Source: a bacterium (GTDB lineage: Bacteria; Margulisbacteria; Marinamargulisbacteria; UBA6595). From it: a stretch of DNA of 6,149 bases. Each line of letters begins with the position of its first letter. Positions within the stretch are counted from its first letter, which is position 1. The stretch lies in assembly GCA_027621615.1 (NCBI GenBank), contig JAQCBC010000058.1, forward strand, positions 1-6,149. Direction: 5' to 3'. Shown piece after piece: positions 1-5,323 of the stretch. Below the pieces are notes generated by a model. It did no database searches. It saw only the letters and a list, made by a program, of their open reading frames with translations, and had not been told where the DNA came from. The translations under genes and the position numbers were made by a program.

Positions 1-1
1 A

Positions 2-253
2 CACTTATTGGATCAGGACGTGGCCTTGATGCAGGATCGGCACTATCAACTCAACAATTTAGATGCCACGATCTTGTGCCAATCCCCGAAATTGAATCCC
101 TATATTTCCGAAATGCGTGCCACACTTGCCAATCATTTGCAGTGTGACTGTGCCACGATTAATATTAAAGCAACTACGGGTGAAAGTCTGGGATCTATTG
201 GAAGAAAAGAAGGTGTTTGTGTGCATTGTGTGGTATTGCTCACTCAGGCTTAA
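2..253 (+). CDS. ispF: 2-C-methyl-D-erythritol 2,4-cyclodiphosphate synthase, C-terminal part (5' end outside window)
   Basis: IspF converts CDP-methylerythritol 2-phosphate to the cyclic diphosphate MEcPP in the cytosolic MEP pathway of isoprenoid synthesis. About 83 residues are visible, roughly the second half of a family that is usually near 155-160 residues. The reading frame is open from the first bases, so the TTG at position 8 is an internal Leu codon and not a start. Recognisable family elements are NLDATILCQSPKLNPYI (the 'N-x-D-x-T-I-x-x-Q-x-P-K' strand), followed by the hallmark KATTGESLGSIGRKEG, which corresponds to KATTTEKLGFTGRGEG in E. coli. The Phe of E. coli LGFTGR is Ser here, a position I believe varies among IspF proteins. 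The frame ends with TAA. The last 14 bases overlap the 3' end of the convergent Nudix gene. The family call is firm. The upstream partner (ispD or other) cannot be seen. Confidence 0.93.
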   Translation, partial: HLLDQDVALMQDRHYQLNNLDATILCQSPKLNPYISEMRATLANHLQCDCATINIKATTGESLGSIGRKEGVCVHCVVLLTQA

Positions 254-773
254 ACGTTTCAGTATGAAGTTGGAACGGCTTGTCGTTTAAATACTCTGAA
301 GCATACTGCTTTAAGGCAAAAGATACCGCTGAAAATGCCAACTGATCCCATGGAATTGCATCCAATTTAAAAAACGCCGTCGCCTGTGTTTCAATACCCG
401 GATCGGTTTCTTTTGAATCTAATGTAGCCAAATATAATAAATACACTTGGCCAATATGGGGCAAGTTATACAAGCAGTACAGTTGTTGAATTTTAGGGTG
501 AATTCCCGCTTCTTCATGGGCTTCTCGAAGGGCACCGGCTTCCACGGTTTCGTTGTTTTCCATAAATCCAGATGGAATCGTCCATAATCCTTTTCGGGGC
601 TCAATGGCACGTTGGCATAACAGGACCTCATCGCCCAGTACAGGCAAAACACCGGTAATAATCTTTGGGTTTTCGTAATCAATAAACGCACACGCCGAAC
701 ACACCCATCGCTCGTGGGTATCGTGCTCAGGGACACAGCGCTGCATGGGTGCCGTACATTGTTTACAAAACAC
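240..773 (-). CDS. Nudix hydrolase with N-terminal zinc ribbon
   Basis: Nudix enzymes hydrolyse nucleoside diphosphates linked to another group (NADH, ADP-ribose, (d)NTPs and similar) with Mg2+ or Mn2+. With the chosen start the protein has 177 residues. An N-terminal zinc ribbon is visible as C3-x2-C6 and C25-x2-C28, the arrangement known from the Nudix_N_2 type. It is followed by the Nudix fold. The Nudix box G-x5-E-x7-R-E-x2-E-E-x-G-I is complete at residues 69-91 (G69, E75, R83, E84, E87, E88, G90). WTIPSGFME precedes and overlaps it. The GTG start at 773-771 is chosen because it shares one base with the TAG stop of the upstream oxidoreductase and puts the ribbon immediately at the N-terminus. 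A TTG at 818 would add 15 residues lying inside the upstream gene, with an SD-like run too close to use. The substrate cannot be told from sequence. The gene is last in a minus-strand operon. Confidence 0.9.
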   Translation of the reverse strand: MFCKQCTAPMQRCVPEHDTHERWVCSACAFIDYENPKIITGVLPVLGDEVLLCQRAIEPRKGLWTIPSGFMENNETVEAGALREAHEEAGIHPKIQQLYCLYNLPHIGQVYLLYLATLDSKETDPGIETQATAFFKLDAIPWDQLAFSAVSFALKQYASEYLNDKPFQLHTETFKPE

Positions 774-1948
774 TAGGTAACGCCAATAGCCTGAGCCGCT
801 AATTTTCCGGATCGACAAGCCCCTTCAATCGATGGAAGTGTTGTCCAGTCCCCGGCTAGAATACACGTTGGATCAGGATGCTTGATGGCATGGCTATCCG
901 GTAAGCTATGTGCCAATTTCACATGGTGAATCCAGCGCCAGTGTTGGGTTTGGGTGTAGCGTGCTAATTCATCCAAAACAGCCTCAGCCGATACGGTGTC
1001 TGTGCCATACGTTGTGGCCATTATTAAATGCCGATGATCGGGGGTATAATTTGGGGCAACCCGTGTTGGAATGGCTACGTGGTGGCAATTTGTCCCATTG
1101 GGAAATAGTGTCAGAGGCCCCAAGGTATCGGGAATAGTATCGGTTAAAAAATAATGCGTGGATACTGGTAGCGCACGCGTAGGTCTTGGCAATTCTTGTA
1201 ACAACGCACAGGCATGGTGATGTGCGGTTGCCATCACAATAATGGGGGCTAGAAACGATCCCGTTTCGGTCTCAACCTTCCAAATACCGCCTGCTTTGCT
1301 AATGCGTGTCACAGGCATATGGGTTTGCAGCGTGCCCGGATTTAATTGCGCAGCTAAACGCTGAGTAATCTCACCCATGCCGTGGCTGGGTACAGCCACC
1401 CCACCCCGGACAAACAAAGACAAATAATACTGAAACAACGATGCCGGAGCGTGCAACTCGGGGTCTAGAAAGACACTAGAAAAAAATGGCTTCAAAAACT
1501 GGTCCGATACCGTTTTGGAATAGCGATTCAGATGCGTGTGGGTTGGTACCGTGCCAGTGCATTTGGAGTTTTGCAAACCAGCGGAAACATCGCAAAAAAA
1601 ATGCCAATAATCCCGGGGGGTCAGGCGAAGCTTTTCGCCGATTCCAGAGGTAAATGGAGCCCCAAACCATTGTTGGTTATCCCCATCATGAATAACGGCT
1701 GATTTCGGATACGCTTTCCAGTCTATGCCCAGAGGCTTAAACACCGCGCTGGCTGTGGGGTATGCGGGCAAAAACACTTGAAACCCTCGGTCACATACCA
1801 CCCCCTCAATATGATCCGATCGCACCCGACCCCCAACCGTTTCATTGGCTTCAAGAATATGCGCACGAAGGCCATTTTGCTGACAATCATGCGCACAAAC
1901 AAGGCCGGATAGACCGCCACCGATGATTAAAACATCAGCTTGAGTCAA
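773..1948 (-). CDS. FAD-dependent oxidoreductase, flavin amine oxidase / phytoene desaturase-like family
   Basis: The 391-residue protein opens with a Rossmann dinucleotide-binding motif, VLIIGGGLSG (glycines 10, 12 and 15), followed by the ribose-binding acidic residue E33 and the GGR motif at residues 39-41, as in flavin amine oxidases, protoporphyrinogen oxidases and carotenoid desaturases. DRGFQVFLPAYP near residues 53-64 is typical of a bacterial subgroup annotated loosely as protoporphyrinogen-oxidase-like. The C-terminus carries the second FAD-binding signature AGDWTTLPSIEGACRSG at residues 365-381. No membrane segment or signal peptide is evident. The TTG start at 1948 is chosen because the Rossmann motif begins a few residues later and because it lies 2 nt after the stop of the upstream gene. 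No SD is evident, so translation is probably coupled. The stop overlaps the Nudix start by one base. The substrate is unknown, and heme, carotenoid and amine roles are all unproven. Confidence 0.9.
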   Translation of the reverse strand: MTQADVLIIGGGLSGLVCAHDCQQNGLRAHILEANETVGGRVRSDHIEGVVCDRGFQVFLPAYPTASAVFKPLGIDWKAYPKSAVIHDGDNQQWFGAPFTSGIGEKLRLTPRDYWHFFCDVSAGLQNSKCTGTVPTHTHLNRYSKTVSDQFLKPFFSSVFLDPELHAPASLFQYYLSLFVRGGVAVPSHGMGEITQRLAAQLNPGTLQTHMPVTRISKAGGIWKVETETGSFLAPIIVMATAHHHACALLQELPRPTRALPVSTHYFLTDTIPDTLGPLTLFPNGTNCHHVAIPTRVAPNYTPDHRHLIMATTYGTDTVSAEAVLDELARYTQTQHWRWIHHVKLAHSLPDSHAIKHPDPTCILAGDWTTLPSIEGACRSGKLAAQAIGVT

Positions 1949-1950
1949 GG

Positions 1951-2289
1951 CTACAAAACTAAAGAATAAAACAAAAAAGCATTGGCTACAGCCAAGCTAA
2001 AGGACGGAAGCATTTGAATAAATGTATGCGAATGCTTAATATGAACAATAAAGGCTGATAGCATTAGAACAAATAATACAGCAGTTGCAACACCCATGAG
2101 TGGCACACTGCCAATCAACAAAAATGCCGCTGCAATGCATTTTAAGATACCCATGATGTCCCGAAACCAATTGGGGAAGCCATATTCTTGAAATTCTTCA
2201 ACAATATTGGTGTATCGTACAATCCAAACAAAAAAAATAGATATAGCGATACTGACGCGAATGCCATCAATGAGAATATTGGAAATCAC
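1951..2289 (-). CDS. Small DoxX-like integral membrane protein
   Basis: The 112-residue protein is strongly hydrophobic with four predicted membrane segments, at about residues 10-25, 43-60, 64-83 and 92-111. The stretch YGFPNWFRDIMGILK, leading into a hydrophobic helix, resembles the 'G-x-P-x-W ... G-x-L-(E/K)-x-x-A' pattern of DoxX-like proteins. This family is small inner-membrane proteins of mostly unknown function, some linked to redox stress. The GTG start at 2289 is used because an in-frame TAA lies 12 nt upstream and no ATG follows early in frame. The overlapping ATG one base upstream reads straight into TGA. The gene is first in the minus-strand operon, 2 nt from the FAD oxidoreductase, which suggests a membrane partner for that enzyme. 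That functional link is inference. Family assignment is moderate because the family diverges widely. Confidence 0.75.
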   Translation of the reverse strand: MISNILIDGIRVSIAISIFFVWIVRYTNIVEEFQEYGFPNWFRDIMGILKCIAAAFLLIGSVPLMGVATAVLFVLMLSAFIVHIKHSHTFIQMLPSFSLAVANAFLFYSLVL

Positions 2290-2290
2290 A

Positions 2291-2312
2291 TTTGAAAATT
2301 ACCACATTCAAA
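2291..2312. promoter_or_regulatory. Short dyad overlapping the minus-strand -10 box
   Basis: TTTGAA (2291-2296) and TTCAAA (2307-2312) form perfect 6-bp inverted arms separated by 10 bp. The centre falls within the candidate -10 box of the minus-strand operon. The half-site spacing of about 16 bp would suit a dimeric repressor. The arms are AT-rich and short, so chance is a real alternative. Confidence 0.22.
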
Positions 2313-2325
2313 ATTAGCCTGTCAA
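2298..2325 (-). promoter_or_regulatory. Candidate sigma-70-type promoter for the minus-strand operon
   Basis: Reading the minus strand, a perfect TTGACA -35 box (2325-2320) is followed after 16 nt by GGTAAT (2303-2298), which matches four of six positions of the -10 consensus. Transcription starting 6-8 nt beyond the -10 box would begin within a few bases of the GTG at 2289, giving a leaderless or nearly leaderless mRNA. That fits the absence of a clear SD before this gene. The call rests on pattern only, and the -10 box is weak. Confidence 0.4.
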
Positions 2326-2331
2326 ATTATG

Positions 2332-2359
2332 TTTAATCGTTTTGTTAGACGGGTATAAA
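2332..2359 (+). promoter_or_regulatory. Weak candidate promoter for the FIST-cyclase-MBL operon
   Basis: TATAAA at 2354-2359 is a good -10 match. The best-placed -35 is a poor TTTAAT at 2332-2337 (three of six matches, 16-nt spacer). A start near 2366 would leave a leader of about 50 nt before the ATG at 2417. The operon needs a promoter in this divergent gap of about 127 bp, but a poor -35 suggests either activation by a regulator or a promoter I cannot recognise. Confidence 0.3.
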
Positions 2360-2404
2360 CCTATTAAGCGATCAAATCATTGATGTACTACGATTGTGAA
2401 TAAC

Positions 2405-2410
2405 AAGGAG
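2405..2410 (+). promoter_or_regulatory. Ribosome binding site deciding the FIST-1 start
   Basis: A strong AAGGAG lies 6 nt before the ATG at 2417. It falls inside the coding stretch that an upstream in-frame GTG (2396) would give, so the ATG at 2417 is the supported start. Confidence 0.8.
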
Positions 2411-2416
2411 CATATT

Positions 2417-3559
2417 ATGAATGTGGAGCAATTTCAATACCATGATAAAACCGGCTGGGTTCGCCCACTATACATACAGCCCAATGTGGATTGGGTGTTG
2501 GTGTTTGGGGCTAAAAAATTAGTAGAAACACACGCGATTATGTCGGTATTAGACGAAACCTTTCCCAACGCCATTATTTTAGTCTCATCAACATCGGGTG
2601 AAATACATGGCAACCAAACCTACGATGATAGCCTATCGGTTAGTGCGGTTACCTTTAAAAAAACAACCATTAAAAGCATTCAGTTGGGTTTAAATGATTT
2701 TTCAAGCAATTTTATGGCTGGTCAAACCATGGCTAATGCACTCAAGCGCGATGATCTATGCCATCTATTTGTTATTTCTGATGGGGTCGTCACCAATGCC
2801 ACTGAACTATTAGCCGGTATTTACTCCGTGATTCCAAAAACAATTGCTGTTACCGGTGGACTGTCTGGAGACGGTGCTGACTTTAATGAATCCGTATTGG
2901 GCCTCAATGGCCATTACAAACCGCATCAAACCTGTATGATTGGGTTTTATGGACAATCATTAAAAATTGGGTATGGGTCCCGTGGGGGATGGCGTCCCTT
3001 TGGCCCCAAACGATCCATTACACGGGCTGATAACAATATACTGTATGAGCTGGATAAACAAGCCGCATTGGATCTCTATAAATTGTATACCCAAGATCAA
3101 GAATTAAATTTACCGGCTTCCGGCCTACTATTTCCATTATCAATTTACAACCAAAATTCTAAACAAAAATCATTGGTTCGTACTGTTGTGGGTATTAATG
3201 AAACTGAAAACGCATTAATTTTTGCTGGGGATGTTCCAGAAGGCACTGTAGCTCAAATGATGCATGCCACAACCGATGACCTCATTGGTGGCGCTATTGA
3301 AGCCGCTGAATCAAGCATGGCTATGAATCCCGATCCGGAGTTTATTATCTTGGTTAGCTGTGTTGGCCGAAAGCTCATTATGGGTCAGCAGGCTGATGAA
3401 GAAATTGAAGAAATTGCTGCAATTTTTAGCAAATCTAAAAATTCAATAGCTGGATTTTATTCATATGGCGAGCTATGCCCATTTGATCATCAATCCAATT
3501 CAGTTAGTTTGCTGCATAATCAAACCATGACCATTACAGCGATGCGAGAAATTGAATGA
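2417..3559 (+). CDS. FIST domain sensor protein (FIST-1), standalone
   Basis: FIST (F-box and intracellular signal transduction) proteins are cytosolic ligand-sensing modules usually found with kinases, cyclases or GGDEF domains. Proposed ligands include amino acids, and some standalone bacterial FIST proteins (NosP) bind heme and sense nitric oxide. This 380-residue protein is the length of a whole N+C pair. The N-domain spans about 27-203 and includes VTGGLSGDGADFNES and GLNG at about 145-165. The linker GGWRPFGPKRSITRADNNILYELD runs from about 190 to 213 (only its key positions W192, G196, P197, Y210, E211 and D213 are stressed). The C-domain spans about 218-375 and includes GDVPEGTVAQMMHATTDD, VSCVGRKLIMG and GFYSYGE, ending LLHNQTMTITAM. 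There is no signal peptide or membrane segment. His283, His367 and Cys315 are conserved with the second FIST protein in the window. The gene overlaps the cyclase by ATGA, implying coupled translation and a partnership. The ligand is unknown. Confidence 0.9.
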   Translation: MNVEQFQYHDKTGWVRPLYIQPNVDWVLVFGAKKLVETHAIMSVLDETFPNAIILVSSTSGEIHGNQTYDDSLSVSAVTFKKTTIKSIQLGLNDFSSNFMAGQTMANALKRDDLCHLFVISDGVVTNATELLAGIYSVIPKTIAVTGGLSGDGADFNESVLGLNGHYKPHQTCMIGFYGQSLKIGYGSRGGWRPFGPKRSITRADNNILYELDKQAALDLYKLYTQDQELNLPASGLLFPLSIYNQNSKQKSLVRTVVGINETENALIFAGDVPEGTVAQMMHATTDDLIGGAIEAAESSMAMNPDPEFIILVSCVGRKLIMGQQADEEIEEIAAIFSKSKNSIAGFYSYGELCPFDHQSNSVSLLHNQTMTITAMREIE

Positions 3560-4428
3560 TCCCTGTAAACAATCGACTGTTATTGCGGCTCCTTAAAAAA
3601 TACTTGCCGATGTCGGAGTCGTTTAATCAACTCCCCCCACCCATTCAAGCGTTTGTTGAGGCCTGTGACATCGCGTTTAATGACCTAATGGCACACCGCG
3701 CTCGTGCCGAGCATTCCCTATCGCTAGTCTCCAGTGAATTGTTAGAAAAAAATGAACTGATTGAATCCAATAAAAAAAGTATTGAAACTATATTATTAAA
3801 TATATTGCCACAAGATATTAGCAATCGTGTATTACAGGGCGAAGTATCCATTGCGGATGCGATTCCAGAAGCCCATGTTCTGTTTGCTGACATTGTCGGG
3901 TTTACGGAATTAACAGATCAAATGGGTACCCAAACGGTTGTGAGCTTCTTAAATGATGTCTTTTGCCTGTTTGACGATATTGCACTCCAGTACAACGTTC
4001 AGAAAATCAAAACAATTGGGGACTGCTATATGGTCGTATCTGGGATTCATAACCACTGCCAGAGTCAATTGGATCAACTCATTGATATGGCACAGTCGAT
4101 TATTCAGGGATTTTCAAAAAAAATAATGTCATATTCAATTCAATCAAAATTAAAAGTCGGGATTCATTCTGGACCGATTATTGCGGGTCTCATTGGAAAA
4201 ACGGTGTTTAATTATGATGTTTGGGGCAATACCGTTAACATTGCTAGCCGTATGGAATCACACGGTGTGGGCAATGCCATTCATATTACAGAACATACGT
4301 ATCATAAATTATCCCCTCCGTATCAAACACGATTTAAAAAGAATAAACACTTAAATTTGAAAGAAATGCCCAATCTAGTAAGTTACTTGTGCTCATTTGA
4401 TCAAGACATACAGGAGCAAGCATCATGA
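3556..4428 (+). CDS. Class III adenylate cyclase, soluble, with N-terminal coiled-coil linker
   Basis: The enzyme should convert ATP to cAMP in the cytosol as a homodimer. It has 290 residues. A short N-terminal part (1-40) shows no known sensor. A charged, heptad-like signalling helix follows at about 41-80 and leads into LNILPQDISNRVLQGE, typical of the segment before class III catalytic domains. The catalytic domain spans about 105-280. Metal-binding D112 (FADIVGFT) and D156 (TIGDCYMV) are present. The base-selecting residues are K152 and D221 (KIKTIGD, YDVWGN), the adenine pair, whereas guanylate cyclases carry Glu and Cys there. Transition-state N228 and R232 (NTVNIASR) are present, and K269 may be the phosphate-binding lysine. 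The ATG at 3556 overlaps the FIST-1 stop. A second in-frame Met at codon 19 (3610) is possible but has no better SD. There is no membrane segment. Regulation by the adjacent FIST protein is inferred. Confidence 0.93.
   Translation: MIPVNNRLLLRLLKKYLPMSESFNQLPPPIQAFVEACDIAFNDLMAHRARAEHSLSLVSSELLEKNELIESNKKSIETILLNILPQDISNRVLQGEVSIADAIPEAHVLFADIVGFTELTDQMGTQTVVSFLNDVFCLFDDIALQYNVQKIKTIGDCYMVVSGIHNHCQSQLDQLIDMAQSIIQGFSKKIMSYSIQSKLKVGIHSGPIIAGLIGKTVFNYDVWGNTVNIASRMESHGVGNAIHITEHTYHKLSPPYQTRFKKNKHLNLKEMPNLVSYLCSFDQDIQEQAS
4412..4416 (+). promoter_or_regulatory. Ribosome binding site for the MBL gene
   Basis: AGGAG lies 8 nt before the ATG at 4425, inside the last codons of the cyclase gene. The MBL protein can therefore be initiated independently as well as by coupling through the ATGA overlap. 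Confidence 0.7.
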
Positions 4429-5264
4429 TACGAATTAAATTTTTTGGTGTTCGGGGGTCTCTTCCTATTTCTGGTGATGCCTATTGCCGGTATGGGGGTA
4501 AAACAACGTGCTTGCAAATTATACTGGAGAATGGGCATTCGATGATTATTGATGCTGGAACGGGTATTGTTGATTTAGGGGATCAAATTATTAATAAAAC
4601 CGACCCACTCTATTTATACTTCACACATTTTCATTGGGATCATATTCAAGGACTCCCCTTTTTTAAGCCCTTGTACATTCCCAATCAAGACATTCATTTC
4701 ATTGCCGATTATCCAAAAGGATGGGAAAGCAATATTATATCGCAAATGAATGGGCAGCAGTTTCCGGTTAAATTTGATCACCTGCCCAGCAAGTGTACAT
4801 TTCACCAATTAAACTCACAGTCTAGGACATTGCCCCGTACATTGCGTATAGATACGGTGCTGGCCAATCATCCGGGTGGTTATACCGTTTATAAGCTGAC
4901 CCTGGATCAAAAATCAATCGCCATTTGTACCGATAATGAGCTATTATCTAGCGAGTCGTCCGCGCGATCCGTCTCAGAATTTGCCAAAGTTTTTAAACAG
5001 TGTGACTTGCTGATTCACGATTGCCAATATTTACCGGAAGAAATCAAAGAAAAGTCCGGTTGGGGGCACAGTGATTATCGGTCAGTGTGTGATTTGGCGG
5101 CCATGGCTAATATCAAACAATTGGTGCTGACCCATCACGATCCTTGCCGAACCGATCAAGATATTGATGAAATGCGAGAACGCATAAACTTTTACATTAA
5201 AGAAAAGTCGTATTCATTTTCAATTACAATGGCCTATGAGGGGCTAAGTTTGCACGTAGTTTAA
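4425..5264 (+). CDS. Metallo-beta-lactamase-fold hydrolase (GVRGS/PhnP-like type)
   Basis: The 279-residue protein starts IKFFGVRGSLP followed by YGGKTTC, the N-terminal signature of a family of MBL-fold phosphoesterase-like hydrolases. The dinuclear metal site looks complete. T-H-F-H-W-D-H at 67-73 gives H68, H70, D72 and H73. H149 sits in ANHPGG, D170 in AICTDNE, and H237 or H238 in LVLTHHDP. HDCQYLPEE (198-206) and GWGHSD (212-217) are further conserved elements. No export signal or membrane helix is present, so it should be cytosolic. Members act on phosphodiesters, cyclic phosphates and similar bonds, and a distant MBL lineage (class II PDEs such as Vibrio CpdP) hydrolyses cAMP. Because it follows the cyclase with a 4-nt overlap, cAMP turnover is an attractive hypothesis, but the sequence does not prove the substrate. 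Confidence 0.88.
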   Translation: MIRIKFFGVRGSLPISGDAYCRYGGKTTCLQIILENGHSMIIDAGTGIVDLGDQIINKTDPLYLYFTHFHWDHIQGLPFFKPLYIPNQDIHFIADYPKGWESNIISQMNGQQFPVKFDHLPSKCTFHQLNSQSRTLPRTLRIDTVLANHPGGYTVYKLTLDQKSIAICTDNELLSSESSARSVSEFAKVFKQCDLLIHDCQYLPEEIKEKSGWGHSDYRSVCDLAAMANIKQLVLTHHDPCRTDQDIDEMRERINFYIKEKSYSFSITMAYEGLSLHVV

Positions 5265-5289
5265 CGATCGATCCAATGCCTTTGACTTA

Positions 5290-5316
5290 ACACCCACGCT
5301 ATCGGAGTCAGGGTGT
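5290..5316. terminator. Weak hairpin between convergent operons
   Basis: ACACCC (5290-5295) pairs with GGGTGT (5311-5316), six perfect base pairs. After a 2x2 internal loop, three more pairs (GCT/AGT with one G-U) close a 5-nt loop. It lies between the MBL stop and the stop of the convergent FIST-2 gene, where a bidirectional terminator is expected. Neither side has a run of T, so it does not look like a standard intrinsic terminator. It may serve as a 3'-end stabilising hairpin, or termination may be Rho-dependent. Confidence 0.35.
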
Positions 5317-5323
5317 CCGCTAT

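Noticed and set aside
250..290. 7-bp inverted repeat TTAAACG / CGTTTAA near the ispF-Nudix junction, as a terminator.
   Set aside because: The arms are AT-rich and 27 nt apart, no T-run follows, and most of it lies inside the Nudix coding sequence. It is likely chance.
774..818. TTG at 818 as the start of the Nudix gene.
   Set aside because: The extra 15 residues are not part of the zinc-ribbon/Nudix fold and would overlap the oxidoreductase by 46 bp. The GTG at 773 overlaps the upstream stop by one base.
910..1137. Open frame on the plus strand inside the FAD oxidoreductase, and similar frames at 419-736, 1476-1670, 1723-1920, 3645-3893 and 4614-4808.
   Set aside because: All lie within well-supported genes in other frames, and none resembles a known protein or has a convincing start.
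2284..2291. AAATGTGA on the minus strand as a CRP/cAMP-receptor site, tempting because a cyclase gene is nearby.
   Set aside because: Only the left half-site is present. The sequence 6 nt further on does not contain TCACA, and it lies at the start codon of the DoxX-like gene. TGTGA at 2395-2399 also lacks a second half.
2396..2416. GTG at 2396 as the start of FIST-1, giving seven extra residues.
   Set aside because: The strong AAGGAG at 2405-2410 lies within that extension and is correctly spaced for the ATG at 2417.
3556..4428. Guanylate rather than adenylate cyclase.
   Set aside because: The base-selecting positions are Lys152 and Asp221, the adenine pair. Guanylate cyclases normally have Glu and Cys there.
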